DNA of 64,000 bases. Source: Martelella sp. NC20 (GTDB taxonomy: Bacteria; Pseudomonadota; Alphaproteobacteria; Rhizobiales; Rhizobiaceae). Positions within the stretch are counted from its first letter, which is position 1; every line of letters starts with the position of its first letter. The stretch is taken from the NCBI RefSeq assembly GCF_013459645.1, contig NZ_CP054861.1, positions 1,476,001 through 1,540,000 of the forward strand, read 5' to 3'. A program made the translations under genes and the position numbers. Positions 33,078-40,905 of the stretch are shown piece by piece. The notes under the pieces were generated by a model that worked only from the letters and a program-made list of their open reading frames with translations, had not been told where the DNA came from and did not search any database.

Positions 33078-34724
33078 ATGAAAGACTGGCAGCAGAACCG
33101 ACAGCGGCGCGATGCCCGCCTTGCGGCCGGCGCGAAAGTCGCCACCGGCAAGGTCGTCGAGGCAGACGCGGCGACCAGCCTGCTTGAGGCGGTGATCCGC
33201 CCCGGCGACTGCGTGTGCCTTGAAGGCGACAACCAGAAGCAGGCGGACCTGCTGAGCAAAGCACTTCTGGCCGCCGATCCTGCGAAGATCCACGACCTCC
33301 ACATGGTCCAGTCCGGCGTCGTGCTCCCGGAACATCTCGATGTCTTCGAGCGCGGCATCGCCCGGAAACTGGACTACGCCTATTCCGGACCGCAATCGGC
33401 GCGCATCGCCGCGATGCTGTTTGGCGGCAAGATCGAGCTCGGCGCGGTCCACACCTATCTGGAACTGTTCGCGCGCTATTTCATCGATCTCACCCCGAAC
33501 GTCGCGCTCATTGCGGCAGTCAGCGCCGACCGGGACGGCAATCTCTACACCGGCCCCAACACCGAGGACACGCCGACCGTCGTCGAGGCAACCGCCTTCA
33601 AGGACGGCGTGGTGGTGGCGCAGGTGGAAGAGATCGTCGATCGTGTGCCGCGGGTCGATATACCCGGCGACTGCGTGCACTTCGTCGTGGAGGCGGGAAA
33701 GCCGTTCTTCGTCGAGCCGCTGTTCACCCGCGATCCGGCGGACATCACCGAAACGCAGATCCTCACGGCGATGATGGCCATCAAGGGGATCTATGCGCCC
33801 TACGGCGTCCGCCGTCTGAACCACGGTATCGGCTTCAGCACCGCCGCGATCGAACTGTTGCTGCCGACCTATGGCGAGAAACTCGGGCTCAGGGGCAGGA
33901 TCGCCAGCCGTTTTGCGCTCAATCCGCATCCCTCGCTGATACCGGCGATCGAATCCGGCTGGGTGGAGCAGGTCCATTGTTTCGGGTCCGAGGTCGGAAT
34001 GGAGGACTATGTGTCCGCCCGATCCGACGTCTTTTTCACCGGGCCGGACGGGTCGCTGCGGTCCAACCGCGCCTTCAGCCAGACGGCCGGGCTTTACGCC
34101 TGCGACATGTTCATCGGCTCGACCCTGCAGATTGACCTCAAGGGCAACTCCTCGACCGTCACCGCCTCGCGCGTTGCCGGCTTTGGCGGTGCGCCCAACA
34201 TGGGATCGGATGCGCGAGGGCGGCGCCATCCGAGCGAGCCCTGGCTTCGGGCGGGGCTTGACGCCGACCCTGAGGGCGACCCGTTGTTGCGCCGCGGCCG
34301 CAAGCTGGTCGTGCAGATCGGCGAGACCTTCGGGGAGGCAAACGTGCCGCTGTTCGTGGAACAGCTGGATGCGATTGACCTTGCGAAACGACTGAAGCTC
34401 GATCTCGCGCCGGTCATGATCTACGGCGACGACGTCACCCACATCGTCACCGAAGAGGGGATCGCCAACCTGCTTGCCTGCCGCAACCTCGACGAGCGCG
34501 AGCAGGCAATCCGCGGCGTCGCGGGTTTCACGGATATCGGTCGGGCCCGGGACAGAAAGACCGTCGAGCGCCTGCGCCAGCGGGGCGTCATCCGCCGCCC
34601 GGAGGACCTCGGCATCGATCCGCTCGATGCCAGCCGCAGTCTGCTCGCGGCGCACTCGATCCAGGATCTCGTCCGGTGGTCGGGCGGGCTCTACGTGCCC
34701 CCTTCGAAATTCCGGAACTGGTGA
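33078..34724 (+). CDS. mdcA: Malonate decarboxylase alpha subunit (ACP transferase)
   Basis: 548 aa. MdcA exchanges the acetyl group on the acyl carrier subunit for malonate, releasing acetate (acetyl-S-ACP:malonate ACP transferase). The sequence has the CoA-transferase-like fold of the family: CVCLEGDNQKQADLLSKAL near the N-terminus, HDLHMVQSGVVLPEHLDVF, and GNSSTVTASRVAGFGGAPN with MGSDARGRRH in the middle. ATG 33078 has AGGAG nearby; the extension to 32997 has none. Length equals characterised MdcA (about 550). It is the first gene of an eight-gene operon. Confidence 0.95.
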   Translation: MKDWQQNRQRRDARLAAGAKVATGKVVEADAATSLLEAVIRPGDCVCLEGDNQKQADLLSKALLAADPAKIHDLHMVQSGVVLPEHLDVFERGIARKLDYAYSGPQSARIAAMLFGGKIELGAVHTYLELFARYFIDLTPNVALIAAVSADRDGNLYTGPNTEDTPTVVEATAFKDGVVVAQVEEIVDRVPRVDIPGDCVHFVVEAGKPFFVEPLFTRDPADITETQILTAMMAIKGIYAPYGVRRLNHGIGFSTAAIELLLPTYGEKLGLRGRIASRFALNPHPSLIPAIESGWVEQVHCFGSEVGMEDYVSARSDVFFTGPDGSLRSNRAFSQTAGLYACDMFIGSTLQIDLKGNSSTVTASRVAGFGGAPNMGSDARGRRHPSEPWLRAGLDADPEGDPLLRRGRKLVVQIGETFGEANVPLFVEQLDAIDLAKRLKLDLAPVMIYGDDVTHIVTEEGIANLLACRNLDEREQAIRGVAGFTDIGRARDRKTVERLRQRGVIRRPEDLGIDPLDASRSLLAAHSIQDLVRWSGGLYVPPSKFRNW

Positions 34725-34739
34725 GAAGGAACAGGAACC

Positions 34740-35054
34740 ATGGAAGATCTCAATTTTCGTCACGCAGTTGCCAAACCCGCCGGCGGCACCAGACAGACCG
34801 GCCTCGTCGGCGTTGTCGCATCCGGCAATCTTGAAGTGCTTTCGGAACGCGTCCTCGCCGATAACGAATGTGTCGTGGCGATCAGAACGACGGCCGCAGG
34901 CTTCGCGGACGTCTGGGCGGCGGTCGTCGCCGATTTTGTCGAGCGTCATCCGGCCGGCGGCATCCGGTTTTCCATCAACGATGGCGGCGCACGGCCGGAC
35001 ACGGTCTCCCTGCGCCTCGCCCAGGCGCTCCGCCTTATGGAGGTTGAACGATGA
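34740..35054 (+). CDS. mdcC: Malonate decarboxylase acyl carrier subunit (delta)
   Basis: 104 aa. The acyl carrier protein of malonate decarboxylase carries the 2'-(5''-phosphoribosyl)-3'-dephospho-CoA prosthetic group on a serine. The candidate is S28 in the conserved VVASGNLEVL. The C-terminal SINDGGARPDTVSLRLAQAL is also conserved. It starts 15 bp after mdcA, and its stop overlaps mdcD (ATGA). Confidence 0.94.
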   Translation: MEDLNFRHAVAKPAGGTRQTGLVGVVASGNLEVLSERVLADNECVVAIRTTAAGFADVWAAVVADFVERHPAGGIRFSINDGGARPDTVSLRLAQALRLMEVER

Positions 35055-35986
35055 ACGGTATTGAAGAGAAGACCGGCGTTTCCGCGGACCTGTCTGTGAG
35101 CTGGTATGAAATATCCGCACGGGAACGGGTCCGTCTCCTGCTCGATCCGGACAGCTTTGTCGAATTCATCGGGCCGGAGCAGCGCGAGGTGAGTCCGCAT
35201 CTGGCACTCTTCGACCTCCCCGAGCAGTTCGACGACGGCATCATCGTCGGTCAGGGCACCTTGAACGGCACCACGGTTCTGATCGCCGCCCAGGAAGGCC
35301 GCTTCATGGGCGGGGCGTTCGGAGAGGTTCACGGCGCCAAGCTGACGGGCCTGCTCCGCGCGGCCGGCGAACGCAAGTCCGTTCCGGTGCTGATCCTGTT
35401 CGACACGGGTGGCGTTCGCCTGCAGGAAGCAAACGCCGGCGAACTTGCGATTTCGGAAATCATGCGGGCGATGATCGCCGCGCGTCTGGCCGGCGCAAAC
35501 ATCATCGGCCTGATCGGTGGCCGCGCCGGATGCTACGGCGGCGGCGGACTGATCTCCGCCTGCTGCTCTGCGCTGGCGATTTCGGAACAGGGACGGATCG
35601 CCGTCTCAGGCCCGGAGGTTATCGAGACCAATCGCGGCGTCGAAGAATTCGATTCCCGCGACAGGGCCCTTGTCTGGCGGACGATGGGCGGCAAGCACCG
35701 GCGGCTCCTCGGCGCCGCCGAAATCTACGCGGATGGCAGCGTGCAGTCGTTCCGGGAGGCGGCTCTGAAACTGGTCGATATCCCGACGGGATTTGGCATG
35801 GAAACGCTGCGCGCGGAACAGCAACGCCTCGAGGACCGGCTCAGCACATTCGGCGACTGCGCTGACGGCATCGATGTCTGGCGGAAAATGGGCATCGCTC
35901 TGCCGGAAACGGTTCCCGACACGTCAGCAGGGCAATTCACGTTACTCGCGGCACAATATGGGAGAGAGAGCCATGACGCTCGATGA
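35051..35986 (+). CDS. mdcD: Malonate decarboxylase beta subunit
   Basis: 311 aa. Crotonase/carboxyltransferase-fold subunit that, with MdcE, decarboxylates malonyl-S-ACP to acetyl-S-ACP. Visible landmarks: WYEISARERVRLLLDPDSF, GQGTLNGTTVLIAAQEGRFM, the oxyanion loop LFDTGGVRLQEANAGE and IGGRAGCYGGGGLISACC. No biotin-dependent subunit is present, consistent with the biotin-independent (cytoplasmic) type. It overlaps mdcC by 4 bp and mdcE by 14 bp. Confidence 0.94.
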   Translation: MNGIEEKTGVSADLSVSWYEISARERVRLLLDPDSFVEFIGPEQREVSPHLALFDLPEQFDDGIIVGQGTLNGTTVLIAAQEGRFMGGAFGEVHGAKLTGLLRAAGERKSVPVLILFDTGGVRLQEANAGELAISEIMRAMIAARLAGANIIGLIGGRAGCYGGGGLISACCSALAISEQGRIAVSGPEVIETNRGVEEFDSRDRALVWRTMGGKHRRLLGAAEIYADGSVQSFREAALKLVDIPTGFGMETLRAEQQRLEDRLSTFGDCADGIDVWRKMGIALPETVPDTSAGQFTLLAAQYGRESHDAR

Positions 35987-36695
35987 GATACTCGCTTCGA
36001 TGTTCCCTGCCGGCCACGACGTTAGCAACGCGGCCGGCACCCTGCGCGGCACGGCGACGCTGCCCTCCGGCGAGCGGGTTCTGGTTGTCGGCATCGCCGA
36101 TCGCACCTCGCTCGGGATCGACGAGGCGGCCATCCTCTCGCGCCACATCCTCGACCATTTTGAAACGACAACAGGCCCGATCTTCGTCATCGTCGACAGC
36201 GACAGCCAGCGCATGAGCAAGCGGGACGAACTGCTTGGCCTCAATGAATTCCTCTCGCACCTGGCCAAGTGCCTCCTTTACGCGGACATGTCCGGCAGGC
36301 CGACGATCGGGCTTCTCTACGGCCACGCCGCCGCCGGCGCCTTCCTGGCGACGGCGCTGGCGACGCGTGTCCTTGTCGCGCTTCCGCAGGCCGACCCGGC
36401 CGTCATGGATCTACCTTCCATGTCCAGAGTGACAAAGCTGCCGGTCGCGGTTCTGGAAGACATGGCGCGGTCGACGCCGGTGTTCGCGCCCGGCCTCGGC
36501 AACCTCGCCCGCACCGGCGCGGTCGAACGGATATGGGATGCGGACATGCCACTTTCCAGGCAGCTCGAGGCTCTGCTTGCGGGGATGCCGGGGGCGGGCG
36601 ACGTCCGGGACGTTCTCGGCAGGGACCGTGGTGGCCGTCTGAAAGCTGCCGCTATCGCGGGCCGCGTTCGCGACCTCGCGCTCAGGGCGGAATAG
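35973..36695 (+). CDS. mdcE: Malonate decarboxylase gamma subunit
   Basis: 240 aa from ATG 35973 (GGGAGAGAG upstream), inside the end of mdcD; the frame extends upstream but that part is antisense-like shadow. MdcE is the second carboxyltransferase-fold subunit, pairing with MdcD: VLVVGIADRTSLGIDEAAIL, FVIVDSDSQRMSKRDELLGL and IGLLYGHAAAGAFLATAL. It shapes the decarboxylation site. Slightly short compared with some MdcE proteins, but complete at both ends. Confidence 0.93.
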   Translation: MTLDEILASMFPAGHDVSNAAGTLRGTATLPSGERVLVVGIADRTSLGIDEAAILSRHILDHFETTTGPIFVIVDSDSQRMSKRDELLGLNEFLSHLAKCLLYADMSGRPTIGLLYGHAAAGAFLATALATRVLVALPQADPAVMDLPSMSRVTKLPVAVLEDMARSTPVFAPGLGNLARTGAVERIWDADMPLSRQLEALLAGMPGAGDVRDVLGRDRGGRLKAAAIAGRVRDLALRAE

Positions 36696-36698
36696 GTC

Positions 36699-37349
36699 AT
36701 GATCCGGCGCCACGACATGATCTTTGTTCGCCGGTCAAGCTGGCAGGCCGTACTAGCCGCCGAACCGGGACTGAGGGGCGACCGGCTTGTCGCATTCTGG
36801 GCCGATCGCGGCTGGCCACTCGTTGCGAGGCGTGGGGATCCGCATTCGCGCAGCGGCGTGGCGCTCGGCCTGCCGCTGCCGCCTTCGCAAGGCAAGCATC
36901 GCCATTCCTTCGTCGTCCCGCCTGGCGACATTGCCGGTGGCATGCCGCCTCCTTCTCTGAGCTATGTCTGCCGGGCCGCCCCGTTGGCATGGTGGCCCAC
37001 GCTGTTGCGGCTGGATGCGTTCATGCAGCGCCATGCCCTGGACATGCGGATCTTCGGCAGTCTCGCCTGGAGCGCCGTCACGGGACTCGACTATCTGAGC
37101 GCTCAATCCGATCTGGATGTGTTGGTGTACATCCGGCGTACGACCGATCTCGATTGTCTCGCGGATGGCCTGTCGGCAATCGAGGCCACCGCGCCGATGC
37201 GCATCGACGGCGAGTTCGTGCGCGATGACGGCACGGCGGTGAATTGGCGTGAATTTCGTTCCGGCGCGCCGGACCTCCTTGCAAAATCGATGTCGGGCGT
37301 CTGCCTCGTCCCCCGGGGACAGTTCGTCGGCGGGAGGGTGGTGTCATGA
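36699..37349 (+). CDS. mdcG: Phosphoribosyl-dephospho-CoA transferase (holo-ACP synthase of malonate decarboxylase)
   Basis: 216 aa. MdcG attaches the triphosphoribosyl-dephospho-CoA made by MdcB to the serine of MdcC. The nucleotidyltransferase motif appears as RIFGSLAWSAVTGLDYL, with the metal-binding Asp pair in SDLDVLVYI. The conserved VNWREF and GVCLVPR are near the end. It starts 3 bp after mdcE, and its stop overlaps mdcB. Confidence 0.92.
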   Translation: MIRRHDMIFVRRSSWQAVLAAEPGLRGDRLVAFWADRGWPLVARRGDPHSRSGVALGLPLPPSQGKHRHSFVVPPGDIAGGMPPPSLSYVCRAAPLAWWPTLLRLDAFMQRHALDMRIFGSLAWSAVTGLDYLSAQSDLDVLVYIRRTTDLDCLADGLSAIEATAPMRIDGEFVRDDGTAVNWREFRSGAPDLLAKSMSGVCLVPRGQFVGGRVVS

Positions 37350-38236
37350 CGCGTGGAGCCTGGCCGGTTTCCATCCCGATTGCCGCCGCGATCATCTCCG
37401 CCCGGCCGTCTGTCCATGCGGAGATGATCGCCGCAAACGCGCTCGCCTGCCTGTTGATGGAAATCGCGACCTGGCCCAAGCCCGGTCTTGTGAGCCATGT
37501 CGACAACGGCAGTCACGACGATATGGATGCCGACATGTTCCGGGCAAGCGCGTCTGCGATCGCTCCCTATTTTTCCGCCCTTGCCGAAGCAGGCGGACGG
37601 GGCGCCGGGATGGGACGCCTGCGCGAAATCGGGCTTGAAGCCGAAATGGCGATGTTTGCCGCGACGTCGGGCGTCAACACCCATCGCGGCGCCATCTTCG
37701 GCATGGGGCTTCTGTGCGCTGCCGCAGGCGCGCGCGCTGCGGGGGTGGTGAGCCCGGCCCGGACGCTCGGCGCCACCGTTTCGAGCCTCTGGGGCGAAAG
37801 CATCATCGATGGTCCGGTGCTGCTGCACAGCAATGGCAGCCATGTCCGTCGACGCTACGGCGCAGGCGGCGCCCGGATGGAGGCGGCTCTCGGGTTTCCG
37901 AGCGTCTACGAGATCGGCTTGCCACGGCTGCGCCTTGCGGCCGGGATTGACGCCAGCGACGCCGAGGCGATCAGGGTCGAGGCCTGCTTCTCGCTGATCG
38001 CCGTCGTCGAGGACACCAATCTGCTTCATCGCGGCGGCCGAGCGGGACTTGCCTTTGCCCGCGCAGCCGCCCGCGCCTTTATCAGGCAGGGCGGGATCGC
38101 TCGTCCGGGCTGGCGGGACCATGCGCTCCATATCCATGAAAGCTTCGTCACACGCCGCCTCAGTCCGGGCGGATCGGCCGACCTGCTGGCCATGAGTCTG
38201 TTCGTCGAAAGTTGGGAAAGGGAACAGCAATGGTGA
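37346..38236 (+). CDS. mdcB: Triphosphoribosyl-dephospho-CoA synthase
   Basis: 296 aa, CitG/MdcB family. It condenses ATP with 3'-dephospho-CoA to form the prosthetic-group precursor. The family pattern is evident: LLMEIATWPKPGLVSHVDNG SHDDMD near the start, TSGVNTHRGAIFGMGLL in the middle and VVEDTNLLHRGG followed by GLAFARAAA at the end. Its ATGA overlap with mdcG and 7-bp overlap with mdcF indicate translational coupling. In Klebsiella mdcB follows mdcA; here it has moved next to mdcG, so both prosthetic-group genes are paired. Confidence 0.93.
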   Translation: MTRGAWPVSIPIAAAIISARPSVHAEMIAANALACLLMEIATWPKPGLVSHVDNGSHDDMDADMFRASASAIAPYFSALAEAGGRGAGMGRLREIGLEAEMAMFAATSGVNTHRGAIFGMGLLCAAAGARAAGVVSPARTLGATVSSLWGESIIDGPVLLHSNGSHVRRRYGAGGARMEAALGFPSVYEIGLPRLRLAAGIDASDAEAIRVEACFSLIAVVEDTNLLHRGGRAGLAFARAAARAFIRQGGIARPGWRDHALHIHESFVTRRLSPGGSADLLAMSLFVESWEREQQW

Positions 38237-39180
38237 CGCAGGCCATCCTGCTGGCACTCGTGCCGGTCTTCTTCGTATTGCTGCTCGGCTACGGCGCGGG
38301 TCGGCTGAAGATCGTCGATAACCATCACATCGAAGGCCTGAACGTGCTCGTCATGACCTTTGCCGTGCCCGCGGCGCTGTTCGTGGCGACCGCTTCGGCG
38401 CCGCGCGCCGAATTGCTGGAACAGTCCTGGCTGTTCGCCATTCTCTCGGGTGTCATGCTCATCGTGCTGGCCGGGTGGTATTTCTGTGCCCGGAGATTTC
38501 TGGGCATGTCTCCTCCCGACGCGGCGCTCCAGGGACTGACGGTCGCCTTTCCCAACCTGGCGGGTGTCGGCCTGCCGATCTCGACGACCTTGCTCGGCGC
38601 GACCGGAACCGTGCAGCTCGCGATCGCCATAGCGGCGGGCTCGATCATCATCAGCCCGCTCTCGCTGATCGTCGTCGAACTGAATCAGCCCGGCAGGGAC
38701 GGCGCGACGATTTCCCCGACCGGAAAAATCGCCGGCGCTCTTGGCCGGGCCTTGCGCAAACCTGTCGTGCTGGCGCCTGCACTTGGTATCATCGTCTCGA
38801 TATCGGGATTGAAACTGGGGCCGGTCATTGATGCCTCGTTTGCACTGATGGGGCAGGCCGGCGCGGGAGTCGCGCTGTTTCTGACCGGCCTTGTCCTGTC
38901 GTCCCAACCGTTTCGTCTGGACTGGAAAATCGCCGGCGCTACCGTCGCGTCGAACGTCGTCCGGCCGCTGCTGACCGCCGCTATCGTCTTTGTTCTGCCA
39001 GTATCCACAGAAGTCGCGAAGGTCTCGATCCTTCTTGCCTCCGTGCCCTCCGGCTTTTTCGGCATCCTGTTTGCCATCAGCTATCGTCGGGATTCCGCCG
39101 CGATCGGTTCCATGGTGATCGCGAGCATGGTGCTGAGCGCAATGACGATGGCGATCGCCATTGCCGTGCTTTTTCCCTGA
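38230..39180 (+). CDS. mdcF: AEC-family malonate carrier
   Basis: 316-aa inner-membrane protein with about 10 helices. It opens ILLALVPVFFVLLLGYGAGR, and continues with LTVAFPNLAGVGLPISTTLL, the conserved AEC half-helix segment. AEC carriers include MdcF, and the operon position makes malonate the likely substrate. ATG 38230 overlaps the mdcB stop; the frame from 38212 is an alternative with no better ribosome site. Confidence 0.88.
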   Translation: MVTQAILLALVPVFFVLLLGYGAGRLKIVDNHHIEGLNVLVMTFAVPAALFVATASAPRAELLEQSWLFAILSGVMLIVLAGWYFCARRFLGMSPPDAALQGLTVAFPNLAGVGLPISTTLLGATGTVQLAIAIAAGSIIISPLSLIVVELNQPGRDGATISPTGKIAGALGRALRKPVVLAPALGIIVSISGLKLGPVIDASFALMGQAGAGVALFLTGLVLSSQPFRLDWKIAGATVASNVVRPLLTAAIVFVLPVSTEVAKVSILLASVPSGFFGILFAISYRRDSAAIGSMVIASMVLSAMTMAIAIAVLFP

Positions 39181-39197
39181 CGACGCGAGGAGAGACG

Positions 39198-40130
39198 ATG
39201 TCGCTCGCCATTTTATGCTCCGGACAAGGGGGGCAGCATCCGGGCATGTTTGCAATCACCGGCCCGGTGCCAGAGGCCGAAAACCTGTTCACACATGCGG
39301 CAAGCCTGTTGCATGACAGGGACCCGCGCGAACTCGTCCGACAGGAACCGGCCGCAGTCCTGCATCACAACCGCAATAGCCAGATCCTCTGCACCCTCCA
39401 GGCACTTGCGGCCGCTGCGGCGCTGCGCACCGCCTGGCCTGGGCGAATGGTGGTGGCCGGGTACAGCGTCGGCGAACTCGCGGCCTGGGGCGTTTCCAGC
39501 CGTTTTGCCGGCGAAGACACGCTCGATCTGGCGGCACGTCGCGCCGAAGTCATGGATGCCTCGACGCGGCCGGGCGATGGATTGCTGTTCGTTCGAGGAT
39601 TGTCTCAGCGGGTTCTTGCCGAACTCTGCGAGGCGCGCGGTGCCGCCATCGCCATCGTCAACCCGGGGGATGCCTATGTCGTCGGTGGCGCCCGCGCGGC
39701 GCTTCTCAGCCTGGCGGACGAGCTGAGATCGAGCAAAGTGGTCAGGGTTGTCGACATGCCCGTCGAGGTCGCCTCCCATACGGAGAGGCTTGCTTCAGCG
39801 GCGCCGGCGTTCCGGGCCATTCTGGACCGGGTTGCGATATCGCCCGTAAACGCGGGCAATCCGCGCCTTTTGAGTGGAATAGACGGCGCGCCCGTCTTCG
39901 ACACGCGATCGGGCCTCGACAAGCTGGCAGCCCAGCTTTCGCATACCGTGCAGTGGTCGGCATGTCTTCATGCCTGTATCGAGGCCGGCGCTACCGCCTT
40001 TCTCGAACTTGGTCCGGGCACGGCACTTGCCGGCATGGCGGCTGCCACCCATCAGGGTGTTCCTGCCCGCAGCGTGGACGAATTTACGAATATCGACGGC
40101 GTGCGGTCTTGGCTGTCGAAGGTCACCTGA
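39198..40130 (+). CDS. mdcH: Malonate decarboxylase malonyl transferase (epsilon subunit)
   Basis: 310 aa, FabD-like acyltransferase that loads malonyl from malonyl-CoA onto the ACP to prime the enzyme. The Gln-containing start LAILCSGQGGQHPGMF, the nucleophile Ser in VVAGYSVGELAAWG and the catalytic His in EVASHTERL are conserved. GGAGAGACG precedes the ATG, 17 bp after mdcF. It is the last gene of the operon; a stem-loop follows at 40201. No mdcR regulator gene is found in the window. Confidence 0.93.
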   Translation: MSLAILCSGQGGQHPGMFAITGPVPEAENLFTHAASLLHDRDPRELVRQEPAAVLHHNRNSQILCTLQALAAAAALRTAWPGRMVVAGYSVGELAAWGVSSRFAGEDTLDLAARRAEVMDASTRPGDGLLFVRGLSQRVLAELCEARGAAIAIVNPGDAYVVGGARAALLSLADELRSSKVVRVVDMPVEVASHTERLASAAPAFRAILDRVAISPVNAGNPRLLSGIDGAPVFDTRSGLDKLAAQLSHTVQWSACLHACIEAGATAFLELGPGTALAGMAAATHQGVPARSVDEFTNIDGVRSWLSKVT

Positions 40131-40200
40131 GCTTTTGTAGCCCAGAGCCAACCCGGTTTCCGGGAAGCCGCAGCCCGGCAATGCCGTCAGCCTGAAGAAA

Positions 40201-40234
40201 CGCGTCCGGACCTTGGAACAAAGGGCCGGACGCG
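40201..40234. terminator. Stem-loop between convergent mdcH and a small periplasmic-protein gene
   Basis: CGCGTCCGG (40201-40209) pairs exactly with CCGGACGCG (40226-40234) around a 16-nt loop. It lies 70 bp after mdcH and 30 bp after the convergent gene's stop, so it may terminate both. No T run. Confidence 0.4.
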
Positions 40235-40265
40235 TGAAGGCCATGCGAAAGAGCTTGGCCAGATT

Positions 40266-40613
40266 TCAGCGCAGCCAGAATGTAATGCTGCCGTCGGCCG
40301 CCTGTTCGGCGCTCACCACGTCATCGACGTTTACGCCCTGCTCTTCCAGACGGAGGAGAAGCGGTTCGTTGGCGAGGATTGCGGCCTGAACGCCCTGGAT
40401 GTGTGTGGTCGGAATAGGGATGCTTTCTGTATGCCCGTCGTCGTCGCGGCGTTCCATGACATACTTGACGTTGAAGTCCTGATCGAACGTCGCCAGCGTC
40501 TGGTCGATGTCGGCGGGCCAGTTCATGGTGATGCTGTCTTCGGCCTTGCTTGCCCCGACAAAGGACATCGAGGCGATGATTGCGGCGATTGCAGTTTTCG
40601 AAACGCGATTCAT
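40266..40613 (-). CDS. Small exported protein of unknown function
   Basis: 115 aa from ATG 40613 (GGAG seven bases upstream). It begins with a signal peptide, MNRVSKTAIAAIIASMSFVG, cleaved near SKA. The mature region is acidic and soluble (DSITMNWPADIDQTLATFDQ, HIQGVQAAILANEPLLLRL, VVSAEQAADGSITFWLR). No family recognised. It is divergent from the molybdopterin oxidoreductase gene with a 292-bp shared region, and converges on the mdc operon. Confidence 0.7.
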   Translation of the reverse strand: MNRVSKTAIAAIIASMSFVGASKAEDSITMNWPADIDQTLATFDQDFNVKYVMERRDDDGHTESIPIPTTHIQGVQAAILANEPLLLRLEEQGVNVDDVVSAEQAADGSITFWLR

Positions 40614-40905
40614 GATCGTCTCCATTTGGGTCTGTTGCGGAATTGCCGCGACTGTCTTCAGCAGCGACTTGGTCAATGACCGCTGGTTACGCGGTAAGTC
40701 TAAATTACGCCGCACACGCCAAGAGCGAAATCATACGCAAGTACTTCAAGATACAAACCAAGGTTTGATCAGGATCGTCTCGGGTTATCCTCAGACACGA
40801 CAATGCGACGGCTCGCGAGGTAGAAGGGCCCGCACATATCTTCGTATAGATCCGGAGTTTCTTTCTCTCTGCTAAGCTCTGCCGACCAAGGTGTGGAGAG
40901 CTCCT

